Assembly: GCF_000011085.1 (NCBI RefSeq)
Contig: NC_006395.1
Span: forward strand, 124,001 to 188,000
Source: Haloarcula marismortui ATCC 43049
Lineage (GTDB): Archaea; Halobacteriota; Halobacteria; Halobacteriales; Haloarculaceae
DNA length: 64,000 nucleotides
Direction of reading: 5' to 3'
This document shows positions 16,265 through 24,584 of this stretch, piece after piece (position 1 is the first letter of the stretch; every line of letters starts with the position of its first letter). The notes beneath the pieces are model-generated. The model was not told the DNA's origin and made no database searches. It saw only the letters and a list, made by a program, of their open reading frames with translations. Made by a program: the position numbers and the translations under genes.

Positions 16265-16986
16265 GCCTGCTCTCCCTCCGGCGCAGCGATAGTGGCTCGG
16301 TCCTGTTCCAGAAGCGCTGTGAACGTCTCGTGGAGCGGCCCGCCGGTCTGTTCCCGAAACGATTCTACCGACCCAGTCCGCACGAGACGGCCGGATTCAA
16401 GCACTACCAGCCTGTCGGCTGTCTCCTCGACGAGCGGCAGTTCGTGCGAGCAAAGAACCACGGCACGACCGGCGTCGGCAATCGACTCGATGATGTCGAA
16501 TATCAGTCGGCTCATTGCCGGGTCGAGCCCGCTTGCCGGTTCGTCGAGCATCACAATCGGCGGGTCGCCGGCCAGCGCCTGTGCGATTCCCAGAAGGCGC
16601 GTCATGCCCCCGGACAGCCCGGACACGGGGCGGCTGGCCACTTTTTCGAGGCCGACGCGTTCCAGCAGTCGGTCCGGGTCGTCGTCGACGAGGTCCGCGT
16701 AGAACGCGGCAGTCTCCCGGACGCTAAACCCGGGCCGGAAGGTCGGCCGCTGTGGCAGGTAACCCAGTTGCCGCTCGGCATCAGGTCCGCTGTACGAGAC
16801 GGTGCCGCTGGTGGGTCGCTCGACGCCCAGAAGTATGCGCAGAAGCGTCGTTTTCCCGGACCCGTTCGGGCCGATGAACCCGGTCACGGCGTCGGACGGC
16901 ACGTCGAGTGACACTTCCGAGACGGCTGTCACATCACCGTACGTTTTTGTGATTTCGTTTGCCGTGAGGTACGTCTCGCCAGTCAT
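16261..16986 (-). CDS. nosF: NosF-type ABC transporter ATPase
   Basis: 241 residues with all ABC motifs: Walker A GPNGSGKTTLL, Q-loop LGYLPQRPTFRPG, signature SGLSGGMTRLLGIAQAL, Walker B PPIVMLDEPASGLDP, and the switch His in VVLCSHELPLVEE. It energises the NosDFY complex. Start and stop overlap both neighbours by four bases (ATGA), so nosD, nosF and nosY are translated as a unit. The ABC type (ABC-2 exporter ATPase) alone would be generic; adjacency to NosD makes the assignment secure. Confidence 0.9.
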   Translation of the reverse strand: MTGETYLTANEITKTYGDVTAVSEVSLDVPSDAVTGFIGPNGSGKTTLLRILLGVERPTSGTVSYSGPDAERQLGYLPQRPTFRPGFSVRETAAFYADLVDDDPDRLLERVGLEKVASRPVSGLSGGMTRLLGIAQALAGDPPIVMLDEPASGLDPAMSRLIFDIIESIADAGRAVVLCSHELPLVEETADRLVVLESGRLVRTGSVESFREQTGGPLHETFTALLEQDRATIAAPEGEQA

Positions 16987-18896
16987 GCTGCCCCCTCCAT
17001 CGATGTCTCGTTTCGAAGACGCCTGACGGTCTCAGGATTCGCAGGGTCTGCCAGCGGAGCCCTGTCGACAATGCTGCCCCGGCGGAATCCGGGCGTGGTG
17101 CCGCGGAGCGCCCGGAGCCCCCGGACACTCGGTGCCGCCCTGAGGACGACCGCAGCGTCGGTCTGGTGGAGACGGCGGTCGACAGAATCGGTGGGCGAGT
17201 AGGACTGGGCCAACACCGGGCCAGTCCCGCCAGTGAGATCGTACGCGCCGCTCCAGTAGTTCCCCCTGCCGTCGTGCGTGTACACGCGCAGCGGCCCCGG
17301 TCCCGAGATAGCGTGACGGTCGTTCGCGATGAAATCGTTGTCGGTGACGATGTTCGACGGGACGACTGTTGAGGCCCGCACCCCGATGTCATTCCCGTAG
17401 AGGACGTTGTGCTCGTACAGTGACCGGTCGGCGTTTGTCGACATCGCCTGCGTAGTGTCGACTACCACGTTGTGCGCAATATAGCTCCGGGACCCGGCTA
17501 ACATGATGCCGCTGCCGGAGTGGCGCACGTCGTTCCCGACGATGGCGTTTGCCACGGGATTCGTCATGACGACGACGCCGGCGTACTCCTGTCCCCGAGC
17601 GACGTTGTCCGCAACGAGCGACCGGGAGGTGTACATCAGGTGGACGCCAAAGCGGTTGTCCCGGAACGCGTTGTTCCGGACGGCGGTCCCGTCGGCCCGG
17701 TGGAGGTACACGCCGTCACGCCCGCCGTTGAAGACCGAATCCTGCACGACAATCGGCCTGTGCATCCCGATAACGCCCATGAACCCGTCTTGCCAGTCTG
17801 CCGTCCCGTTGACCGTGACATTCTCGACGACCGCGCCGGGTGTCCGCCGCAGCACGACGCCGCTGGCGGGTGTCTCGACAGTGATGTTCGCAACGTAGAG
17901 CCCGGACGCGTTCCGGCCGGTCACGGCGGCATCGCTGTTGCCGTAGGCGGTCGTGACGGTGGCGTCCCAGGCGCTGTCGTTGCTCTGTGTCGGGTCGCCG
18001 ACCGTCGTGTTGCCGATGCCAGTGATTTCGAACCCAGTGACGCCGACGCGGTCGGCAGTCACGGTCACGACAGTTCCGTTGCCGCCCCCGTCAAGCGTCG
18101 CTCCGGGACCGCTGAGGGAGAGTGGCTTGTCTATCATCACCTGTTCGTTGTAGGTGCCAGCCGGGACAACGACGGTCGTATTCGGCGGTGCCGCATCGAC
18201 GGCGGCCTGAACCGTCGGGGCGTCTGTTCCAACTTCGACCGAGACAGGTCGGTTTCGATGCTGTCGTGCCGCCTGTACAGTGGCGTCCGCACCGCTTCGT
18301 CGCGGGCCAACCTGTTCTCGGACTGCTGCCGCCTGTTTGAGGTCAAACGAGTAGGTCTTGAGAGTCTCCCAGTCGATTATTTGCCCGCCGCACGTCTCGG
18401 TGAACGCCGCGGCATCGTCCCGGTCAGCGAAGGGCACAACTGCCGGCCCGGACGGGACTCGCGCCGAGCCATCGACAACGTAGTGGGCCTGATTGGCTTC
18501 GACCCAGTCCGGCGGTGTGGCGGTCCGGAGCGAGCCGTCGTCGCCGCACCTGACCGGCCTGTCACTGTAGTCTGAAACGTACACCGCGAGTGGATAGCCG
18601 AACTGCTGCTCGTGGCCCGGTTCCGTGAGCGCGGTCACGGCCTGACCGATACCGACGTAGCCGACGACGTAGCGGTACTGCGAGTAGAAGACTTGCGCGC
18701 GGGGGATGCTGATACTCCGATTCCGGGCGATCTGTTCGTCGGCCGCCGTAACACCGCGTTGCACAGTGTTATCGAACGCCACTGGTTCGGGGCGGGCGCT
18801 GGTGGTGTCGACGGCGAACGACGCAGCGAAGACCAGTGTACTGAGAGCTACCGCGAGTAGCGCGAAAACTTGCACAGTCGTCAGAGCTGGTCGCAT
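16983..18896 (-). CDS. nosD: NosD copper-site maturation protein with NosL-like N-terminal region
   Basis: 637 residues, longer than a plain NosD (about 400-450). An N-terminal signal or anchor helix (VQVFALLAVALSTLVFAASFAV) is followed by a region to about residue 190 that contains PLAVYVSDYSDRPVRCGDD and VVPFADRDDAAAFTETCGGQIIDWETL, matching the C-terminal part of NosL (compare IVPFSDSADAESFAEEYGGQTL in this window's NosL). The right-handed beta-helix of NosD starts near residue 220 (VQAAVDAAPPNTTVVVPAGTYNEQVMI) and carries repeats such as VRNNAFRDNRFGVHLMYTSRSLVADNVARGQE. It is exported and acts with NosFY. The CxxCGM motif of NosL is absent from the fused region. Confidence 0.86.
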   Translation of the reverse strand: MRPALTTVQVFALLAVALSTLVFAASFAVDTTSARPEPVAFDNTVQRGVTAADEQIARNRSISIPRAQVFYSQYRYVVGYVGIGQAVTALTEPGHEQQFGYPLAVYVSDYSDRPVRCGDDGSLRTATPPDWVEANQAHYVVDGSARVPSGPAVVPFADRDDAAAFTETCGGQIIDWETLKTYSFDLKQAAAVREQVGPRRSGADATVQAARQHRNRPVSVEVGTDAPTVQAAVDAAPPNTTVVVPAGTYNEQVMIDKPLSLSGPGATLDGGGNGTVVTVTADRVGVTGFEITGIGNTTVGDPTQSNDSAWDATVTTAYGNSDAAVTGRNASGLYVANITVETPASGVVLRRTPGAVVENVTVNGTADWQDGFMGVIGMHRPIVVQDSVFNGGRDGVYLHRADGTAVRNNAFRDNRFGVHLMYTSRSLVADNVARGQEYAGVVVMTNPVANAIVGNDVRHSGSGIMLAGSRSYIAHNVVVDTTQAMSTNADRSLYEHNVLYGNDIGVRASTVVPSNIVTDNDFIANDRHAISGPGPLRVYTHDGRGNYWSGAYDLTGGTGPVLAQSYSPTDSVDRRLHQTDAAVVLRAAPSVRGLRALRGTTPGFRRGSIVDRAPLADPANPETVRRLRNETSMEGAA

Positions 18897-19036
18897 CTAC
18901 CGGCACTACGAGCGAGGTCCCATTACAGTATGTGGTGTGGCTCTCGAAACTGGCGGCGCACCTGCACACAGGGCCAGCCACACCAGTCCAGACCCCAGCT
19001 CTGACAGCGTTCGAGTGATGTGGCTATCCTCACGGT

Positions 19037-19044
19037 TATAAAAT
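19037..19044 (+). promoter_or_regulatory. Promoter region of the formate dehydrogenase gene
   Basis: TTATAAAA at 19037-19044 is a good archaeal TATA box; transcription should start near 19065, giving a leader of about 37 bases. Within the leader an inverted repeat TTCTAC-N8-GTAGAA (about 19081-19101) ends directly at the ATG and could be an operator or a hairpin that affects translation. Confidence 0.5.
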
Positions 19045-19101
19045 CGCCTACGTTTTACCGCCTGACTACTTGTAGCTGCGCTTCTACTATGTTACGTAGA
19101 A

Positions 19102-21171
19102 ATGGGCACCGACCAGAACCGAAATCCCCGGGCCGAGCAGACAGTCTGTCCGTACTGTGGCGTTGGCTGTACGATACAGTACGCGGGCAACGGGAAGGCG
19201 ACCGGCACAGCGGGGCCAGTGAACACGAAAGGAGAGATCTGCCCAAAAGGCGGAGCCGCATTCGACGTAGTCGAACACGAAGACCGGCTAACCGAGCCAC
19301 TGGTCCGGGAGAATGGGCGTTTCGTCACCGCACTCTGGGAGACCGCCCTCTCTCGCGTGACCGACCAACTCGGGGAAATCATCGACCAGCACGGGCCAGA
19401 CGCCGTCGAGTTCTTCGCGTCATCGAACTGCACGAACGAGGAGAATTACGTCTTTCAGAAGATTGCGCGGATGCTCGGCACCAACAACGTCGACAACTGC
19501 GCTCGTCTCTGTCATTCGTCGACCGTGGCCGCGATGAGCGAGCGCCTCGGTGCCGGGGCGATGACGAACACACTCGATGACCTCGCCGAAACCGACTGCC
19601 TGCTCGTCACCGGCGCGAATCCGGCCGAACAGCACCCTGTCATTTTCCGCTCGTACTTCCTGCCGGCGATTCGCAACGGCGCCACGCTCATTCATATCGA
19701 CCCGCGCGAGACAGACACGACCGAGGCCGCCGACATCCACCTCGACGTTCGCCCCGGATACGATATCCAACTGCTCAATTCGATGGCGAAGGTCGTCCTC
19801 GATGAGGGGCTCGTCGATGAGTCCTTTGTCGAGGAACGGACGACCGGTTATGCGGACCTGACAGCACATCTCGATGATGTCGACGTCGGGTCGGGTGCCG
19901 ACGTGGCCGGCGTCGACCCGGAAACCGTTCGGGAGGCAGCCCGGGCGTACGCCGAGGCCGATAGCGCGGCGATTGTCACCGGAATGGGGATGAGCCAGCA
20001 CACGTGTGGGACCGACAACGTGCACGCGCTGTTGAACCTCGCGCTGCTGACCGGCAACGTCGGTCGCCCGGGCACGGGCGTGAACCCGCTCCGTGGCCAG
20101 AACAACGTCCAAGGGGCCGGCGACGTCGGCGCGCTTCCCAGCGTGCTCCCCGGATACGAGCCCGTTACTGATGCGGATGCCCGACAGCGTCTCGCCGACG
20201 AGTGGGGCGTCGAACCGCCGAGCGAGCCCGGCCTGACGGAGACGACTGCAACACACCAGTTCGGTGACTCCGTCAAAGCTGCAGTCGTCTTCGGTGAGAA
20301 CCCGGCTGTCACGGAACCGAACGCCAGTTCTGTCCGGGCCGGTTTCGACGACCTCGATTTCTGCGTCGTCATCGACCTCTTCGAGACAGCGACTGTCGAC
20401 CACGCCGATGTCGTGCTCCCGGGAAGCAGTTGGGCGGAGAAGGCAGGGACGGTGACCAACACTGACCGGCGGGTGATGCGGATGCGGCCGAACGCTGACC
20501 TGCCCGGAAACGCTCGCCGTGACCTCGACATCCTCACCGGCCTCGGCCAGCGGCTGGTCGGCCAGTCAGACGCGTTCGACTACGACGGTCCGGAAGCGGT
20601 GTTCGAAGAGCTAACGCGGGTCAATCCGCTGTACGCCGGCATGAGTTACGACGGCATCGGCGACAGCTACCAGCGGTGGCCGTTCCCGGCGGACGCCGAT
20701 TCCGGCACCGACGTTCTCCACACGGAGACGTTCGCTTCGGGCCAGCAAACCGCGCCGCTGCGCCCGGTCTCGCCGACGCCGCCAGCCGATGCCGTCTCCG
20801 GGGAGCAACTCGTCCTCACGACGGGGCGCGCGCTCCAGCACTTCAACAGCGGCGCGCTCACCCGCCGGTCGGAGACACTTATGCGAATGCGTGGAGAGGA
20901 CGTGCTTGAGATCCACCCGGACGACGCTGCCGCTCGGGGCATCGAGGACGGCGATACTGTCATTGTTGAGAACGACCGCGGCAGCGTGACAGTATCAGCG
21001 GCTGTCACGGCGGCTATCCGGCCCGGGGTTGTGTTCTGTACGTTCCACTATCTGGACCCGCTCGCAAACGCACTAACCGGTGATGCCCTCGACCCTGTCG
21101 CCGAGATTCCAGAATATAAGCATTCGGCGGTGCAGGTGCAGAAGTCATCGGCTAGCACAGACGATAACTAA
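19102..21171 (+). CDS. fdhA: Molybdopterin formate dehydrogenase, catalytic (alpha) subunit
   Basis: 689 residues, the size of a single-chain FdhF-like enzyme. The N-terminus binds one [4Fe-4S] cluster through CPYCGVGC and CPKGG about 25 residues later. The molybdenum-ligand site is NCARLCHSSTVAAM: Cys followed by His is diagnostic of formate dehydrogenases and replaces the selenocysteine of E. coli FdhF; assimilatory nitrate reductases have CMxSA here. The MGD-binding signature GNVGRPGTGVNPLRGQNNVQGAGDVGALP is intact. It oxidises formate to CO2; the electron acceptor cannot be seen and no beta subunit follows. It diverges from nosDFY, so both could respond to low oxygen. Confidence 0.86.
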   Translation: MGTDQNRNPRAEQTVCPYCGVGCTIQYAGNGKATGTAGPVNTKGEICPKGGAAFDVVEHEDRLTEPLVRENGRFVTALWETALSRVTDQLGEIIDQHGPDAVEFFASSNCTNEENYVFQKIARMLGTNNVDNCARLCHSSTVAAMSERLGAGAMTNTLDDLAETDCLLVTGANPAEQHPVIFRSYFLPAIRNGATLIHIDPRETDTTEAADIHLDVRPGYDIQLLNSMAKVVLDEGLVDESFVEERTTGYADLTAHLDDVDVGSGADVAGVDPETVREAARAYAEADSAAIVTGMGMSQHTCGTDNVHALLNLALLTGNVGRPGTGVNPLRGQNNVQGAGDVGALPSVLPGYEPVTDADARQRLADEWGVEPPSEPGLTETTATHQFGDSVKAAVVFGENPAVTEPNASSVRAGFDDLDFCVVIDLFETATVDHADVVLPGSSWAEKAGTVTNTDRRVMRMRPNADLPGNARRDLDILTGLGQRLVGQSDAFDYDGPEAVFEELTRVNPLYAGMSYDGIGDSYQRWPFPADADSGTDVLHTETFASGQQTAPLRPVSPTPPADAVSGEQLVLTTGRALQHFNSGALTRRSETLMRMRGEDVLEIHPDDAAARGIEDGDTVIVENDRGSVTVSAAVTAAIRPGVVFCTFHYLDPLANALTGDALDPVAEIPEYKHSAVQVQKSSASTDDN

Positions 21172-21503
21172 CGGGTCCGGAGACGCTCTGGAGAAACTCT
21201 GAAGACGCCTGAGAGGGGCGAAGACGTAGGTCTGGAGAGTAGCATCCAACTCGGTGAGTTCCAGCGGTGTGGTTTCATACTGATTGCTGTAACTGGGTGT
21301 CGGGACGACCGCACGGCGTAGTACGGTCGATGCAGAAATGACAGATAGCTGTCGCTATTAGACAGCTGTCGGTAGATAGAGAGCCAGCCTGCGGAGTACT
21401 AGAGCTACTGGCTCGCTGTAAGGGAGGATAAAACAATTTCTACGTTTCTCACGGCAGTGGATTAGGCGCAATGGTAATCCCACTTGCAACTATAGTTATA
21501 CGT
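21172..21503. other. Intergenic region after fdhA
   Basis: 332 bases with no gene recognised. A run of short repeats (GACAGCTGTC within ATTAGACAGCTGTCGGTAG near 21357-21377, a perfect 10-base palindrome) and an AT-rich stretch (GGATAAAACAATTTCTACGTTTC near 21426-21450) suggest a terminator or operator region for the flanking genes. Confidence 0.4.
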
Positions 21504-21782
21504 ATGATGGGCAGTCAAAAGAACCGGAAACTCAGTGCGGCAGTGGTACTCGTTCAGGGCGTCGTAGCTGCGCTCTTCCCACAGATCAGTGTCAAACTTA
21601 TCAAGCGTATGATCGGGAAGAACTTCGAGAACGCGTCCCAGCTCACGGTGAAGCCAGCGTATCGCCGACAGTTGCGCGCGGTTGGTGTCGGGATGGTCGC
21701 CGCAGCCGGGACCGATCTCCTGCTACAGAGCGCTGAGGAAGCGGACGATGGCCCGGCAGCGACTGGTGGAGACAGCGAGTAA
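21504..21782 (+). CDS. Small conserved haloarchaeal membrane protein
   Basis: About 92 residues from MMGSQKNRKL. It has a hydrophobic helix (LSAAVVLVQGVVAALFPQISVKLIKRMIG) and a second weakly hydrophobic segment (AVGVGMVAAAGTDLLLQSAEE), then an acidic tail. Similar small proteins with a PAYRRQLRAVGVG motif are frequent in haloarchaea but have no known role. The frame extends to an ATG at 21471, but ATG 21504 is preceded by the AT-rich CTATAGTTATACGT. It converges with the GMP-reductase-like gene, with 60 bases between stops. Confidence 0.65.
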   Translation: MMGSQKNRKLSAAVVLVQGVVAALFPQISVKLIKRMIGKNFENASQLTVKPAYRRQLRAVGVGMVAAAGTDLLLQSAEEADDGPAATGGDSE

Positions 21783-21842
21783 CGAGGGCGGCTACACCGA
21801 CAGCGGTGGGTCGGCGCGCTTCTGGAACAGCCTGCTAGCAGT

Positions 21843-22952
21843 TCAGTCGTCGCTGTCGACTGTCGCCTCGGTGCCGGCGTCGCGCACCTGTGTGGCTTCA
21901 CTCTCCACGTTGACGCCTTCCCAATCGTGGTCCGTGTGGAACCCTTCGCGTTCTTTCGCACTCTGGGCGACACGAATGAACTCCGCCTTGTCGCGAGCCG
22001 CAGCGATGGTGTGCCCGCCACAGTAAGAGAGCCCGGAGCGGATGCCAGCACAGAACTCCTCGGCCACAGCAGCGACCGAGCCTTTGTACGGGGTCAATGC
22101 TTCGACTCCTTCGTCGGCACTGACGTTGTTCTGCTTGTCATCACGGTCCTCGGCCGCGGCGGTGGTCGCCATCCCGCGTGACCGCTTGTACCGCGTCCCA
22201 TCGACTTCGACGACAACACCGGGGGCCTCCTCTGTGCCGGCAAAGAGGCTCCCGAGCATTACGGTGTCCGCCCCGGCCATGAGGGCCTTCACCGCATCAC
22301 CGGACGTGCGAATCCCGCCATCCGCGCAGATAGTGACATCCAGGTCTTCGGCGGCCGTGGCACAGTCATCAACGGCGGTCAGCTGGGGGACGCCAGCACC
22401 CGCGACCTTCCGGGTGGTACAGTGGGACCCGGGTCCGATACCGACTTTGACGCAGTCGGCCCCGGCGGCAGCGAGGTCCTCGACACCCGCTGGCGTCGCG
22501 ACGTTGCCAGCGATGATATCGGCGTCAGGAAATTCGTCTGCAAGGGTTTCGACGGCATCGAGCGCGCGGTTGAGGTGACCGTGAGCCACATCAACGACGA
22601 GCGCATCGACACCGGCCGTAATCACGGCCGCGCTTCGTGCGACGTAATCCTCATTGATGCCGACGGCTGCGCCGACCTGTTCACCTGCCTCCGTCACCTG
22701 CTCGACCTGCTCGGCCTGTTCCTCGGGCGTCAGGAACCGGTGTAGTACCCCGAATCCGCCAGACTGTCCAAGCTCGATTGCCAGTTCTGCCTCCGTAACG
22801 GTGTCCATCGCCGCGGAGACGAGCGGCGTGTCCAGTTCGACGGTCGGAGTAAGCGGCGTTGAGAGGTCGATGTCGCTCCGACTGTCGACCGGTGATCGTT
22901 TCGGGACGAGAAGAACGTCGCCATAACTCAATCCAGTGCGTAACTCGTTCAT
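21843..22952 (-). CDS. guaC: GMP reductase-like (IMPDH/GMPR family) enzyme without CBS domains
   Basis: 369 residues forming a single TIM barrel. The catalytic loop reads [28 protein letters not shown], which follows the GMP-reductase pattern (GIGPGSxCTTRKxxGxGxPQ) rather than IMPDH (GxGSGSICxTQ..). [32 protein letters not shown] is the phosphate-binding part, and [14 protein letters not shown] is the flap region. GMP reductase deaminates GMP to IMP with NADPH in purine salvage. CBS domains, usual between barrel halves of IMPDH, are absent. Haloarchaeal members are variously annotated as IMPDH-like GuaB2, so assay would decide. The start at 22952 faces the iron-box region across about 100 bases. 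Confidence 0.8.
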   Translation of the reverse strand: MNELRTGLSYGDVLLVPKRSPVDSRSDIDLSTPLTPTVELDTPLVSAAMDTVTEAELAIELGQSGGFGVLHRFLTPEEQAEQVEQVTEAGEQVGAAVGINEDYVARSAAVITAGVDALVVDVAHGHLNRALDAVETLADEFPDADIIAGNVATPAGVEDLAAAGADCVKVGIGPGSHCTTRKVAGAGVPQLTAVDDCATAAEDLDVTICADGGIRTSGDAVKALMAGADTVMLGSLFAGTEEAPGVVVEVDGTRYKRSRGMATTAAAEDRDDKQNNVSADEGVEALTPYKGSVAAVAEEFCAGIRSGLSYCGGHTIAAARDKAEFIRVAQSAKEREGFHTDHDWEGVNVESEATQVRDAGTEATVDSDD

Positions 22953-23051
22953 ACCCCGCTAAAGGAACTCCTCCTAGCACAAAAGGTCTCGGATTAGAGC
23001 TGCCCCGCTCATTCTCACAGCCACGACGCGCTCCGCGTGGCTGGCCTGCTA

Positions 23052-23109
23052 TGATTTTTAGGCCAATCTAAAAATCAGAGTTTATTTATTTTTAGGCTAG
23101 GCTAAAATT
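23052..23109. promoter_or_regulatory. Two DtxR/iron-repressor-type palindromes
   Basis: Site 1 (23052-23077) has perfect 10-base arms TGATTTTTAG-N6-CTAAAAATCA. Site 2 (23088-23109) is ATTTTTAG-GCTAGG-CTAAAATT, 7 of 8 arm bases paired. The TTAGGCTAGGCTAA core resembles the operators of DtxR-family metal repressors (SirR/Idr) in haloarchaea. The centres are 34 bases apart and site 2 ends directly before ATG 23111, an arrangement expected for an iron-repressed promoter. It now drives only a broken gene on the right; the guaC-like gene on the left begins about 100 bases away. Confidence 0.65.
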
Positions 23110-23110
23110 C

Positions 23111-23562
23111 ATGGCGGGGACTGATCCGGACAAAACGTTGTCGACGCGTTCGAGGGCGAGTACGATGGCCAGTCCGGGACCCAGGTCGACTACGAGGCAC
23201 TACTGGAGGTCGATCCCGACGTGCTCGTGTTCCACTTGGGCGTCAATTACCGCGACTGGAACGGCGAAGATGCGCTCCGAAAGACAGTCGAAGGGATGCG
23301 AGACAGTTCGCTGGGGCAGGAACTCACCGCCGTTCAGGAGGAGAGACTCTACGTCGGTGGGTCAGCCTATCAGGGTCCGATCATCAATCTCTTCCAGACA
23401 GAGATGCTCGGAAAGCAACTCTATCCTGACGAATTCGGTGAGTGGCCGGGCGAGATCACCGCTGGCGAGTTTCCAGAAATTCCCGAAGGCAAACATCTGT
23501 TCGACCGCGAGGAAGTCGCGGATATCCTCACTAGATCGAGCGAAGCTACCGACCCACAGTAA
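23111..23562 (+). pseudogene. Iron(III)/siderophore ABC transporter substrate-binding protein, truncated and frameshifted
   Basis: The ATG at 23111 opens frame 2 (MAGTDPDKTL), but recognisable protein is in frame 1 from 23125: SGQNVVDAFEGEYDGQSGTQ then VDYEALLEVDPDVLVFHLGVN, LYVGGSAYQGPIINLFQTEMLGKQLYPDEFGEWP and a normal stop at 23562. This is the C-terminal third of an FecB/BtuF-like periplasmic-binding protein, with the DPDVLVFH and GPIINLFQTEMLGKQLYPDEFG segments typical of haloarchaeal iron-transport binding proteins. The signal peptide and N-terminal lobe (roughly 200 residues) are missing, and a TGA stop (23122) interrupts frame 1. An internal deletion that joined the start region to the C-terminal part explains this best. 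Confidence 0.75.
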
Positions 23563-23628
23563 CAGCAGTTCCCTCAGAAGCATGGTTGGAAAAGGTAGGT
23601 GTTGCGCTCCTGCAGGAAAGCGGATGAC

Positions 23629-23755
23629 GGGTGGCGATGGGCACCGTGTGTGCCACCCACTGCAGTCAGAGGCACGGATGGGTTCTGGACCCGAGACATG
23701 GGGTGGGGCGAGTGGGCGCAAAGTAGGAAAGGGCCCAAAGCGGGGACCAGAACCC
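23629..23755 (-). ncRNA. Putative C-rich hairpin RNA, copy A
   Basis: On the minus strand the element starts GGGTTCTGGTCCC and pairs with GGGTCCAGAACCC about 50 bases later (23742-23755 with 23680-23692), 12 of 13 pairs with a central T-T mismatch. The intervening loop is rich in C (CGCCCCACCCCAT). A 3' hairpin GGGTGGC/GCCACCC (23629-23658) encloses CACACGGTGCCCATC. An AT-rich AAAAAATAT lies about 30 bases upstream of the GGGTTC start on the minus strand. No ORF with normal codon use covers it. Copies B and C share the layout. Confidence 0.45.
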
Positions 23756-23858
23756 GTATAATCGTAATTCATCGTTCGACATATTTTTTGTGGTAAATAC
23801 TAGCATAGTGGTAATTTCAGTGCAGTCATCACCGGAACGCACGGCTCCACCAATCACG

Positions 23859-23998
23859 TAAAAGGATGGGACGTTGCTGTGGGGGTGGGAGAGATGGGGT
23901 GCAACGTCCCATCGGAAGTCGTCGGTTTCGACGACGGATTCCAGCCCAAAGCAATCGTGTGAGTGAATCCAGTGCGATTGGGCAGGGCACAGAACCCA
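23859..23998 (-). ncRNA. Putative C-rich hairpin RNA, copy B, with terminator-like end
   Basis: The minus-strand element starts near GTGGGTTCTG (23998). Its TATA-like box CTTTATATAC (24017-24026) lies about 25 bases upstream, the correct archaeal spacing. The 5' part GGGTTC can pair with GGAATCC; an inner stem AATCG...CGATT follows. A central 6-base hairpin is GTCGTC/GACGAC with loop GAAACC. The 3' hairpin GATGGGACGTTGC/GCAACGTCCCATC is perfect over 13 pairs (23865-23877 with 23901-23913), with a C-rich loop (ACCCCATCTCTCCCACCCCC), and is followed by CTTTTAC, as in an intrinsic terminator. This copy has the clearest start and end. Confidence 0.5.
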
Positions 23999-24135
23999 CC
24001 TAGCTCGGATACGAGTGTATATAAAGTATTTATGATATCCCCACGCCGTCTGTTGATTTGGTTGCAAGCCGCTCATTTTTACTGGCGTTGTTTCCATCTG
24101 ATAACGTGAGAAGTACACCCCATGCAATAGCATAG

Positions 24136-24270
24136 GAATGGTGGGCAGCCGGGGGGAGTGGTGTGCACCGCACCATTCGGAGTCGGTATCCGCGTCGACG
24201 GGTTCTGGACCCGGACCGCTTGATGAACGTGATCGGATTCAGTGGGGGAGGTGGCGCGGGGACCAGAACC
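24136..24270 (-). ncRNA. Putative C-rich hairpin RNA, copy C
   Basis: On the minus strand GGTTCTGGTCCCC (24258-24270) pairs with GGGTCCAGAACC (24201-24212) with the same T-T mismatch as copy A. The loop contains CCACCTCCCCCACTG. The 3' hairpin is GAATGGTG/CACCATTC (24136-24143 with 24171-24178) with a C-run loop ACCACTCCCCCCGG. A TATA-like GTTATTT lies about 30 bases upstream of the start. The three copies lie in the same order and spacing (about 230-270 bases) and share no convincing protein-coding frame. Confidence 0.45.
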
Positions 24271-24584
24271 GCATTAAGTAACATACAGTTGGTACGAAAT
24301 AACGATTGTGACGTTTTATGCCATTTTATTAGCTATGCGGTCACTGAGCGTCCGCAATTGCGGCATCGAGGTGGACGATGACCGGACAGTTGGATCTGTA
24401 CTAGTTCCTGTAGTTCCGAGTCCCTGAATGTGTAACGGAAGGGCAATTCAATCCAGCAGCACGTGGCAGAGAAGTGGGAAATCGTAGCCAGCTCGGTGGG
24501 GGTAAGTAACTCAGTAGAGGTGAATCCACCAACGCACAGGAAGCCCGATGACCGGTTCGAAACAGTGCGGTTCTAAATAGTGAG
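24271..24584. other. Intergenic between the hairpin-RNA cluster and the sensor kinase
   Basis: About 310 bases. It contains the presumed promoter of RNA copy C (GTTATTT on the minus strand near 24300) and a GCGGTTCTAAATAG near 24569-24583 that resembles the GGTTCT start of the RNA copies. No gene recognised. Confidence 0.4.

Noticed and set aside
19102-21171. Assimilatory nitrate reductase (NasA) for the molybdopterin enzyme.
   Set aside because: The Mo-ligand segment is CARLCHSSTV with Cys-His, and GxGVNPLRGQNNVQGAGDVG is the formate-dehydrogenase form.
21843-22952. IMP dehydrogenase.
   Set aside because: CBS domains are absent and the catalytic loop follows GIGPGSxCTTRK as in GMP reductase; the IMPDH option is kept as second choice.
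23629-24270. MITE or IS200/IS605 ends for the three hairpin elements.
   Set aside because: No target duplications, different loop lengths, and promoter-like and terminator-like sequences at the right places favour RNA elements.
23666-24284. Long minus-strand open frames across the hairpin cluster (155 and 84 residues).
   Set aside because: They run through the perfect hairpin arms, have poor haloarchaeal amino-acid composition and no family resemblance; open frames arise by chance in GC-rich DNA.
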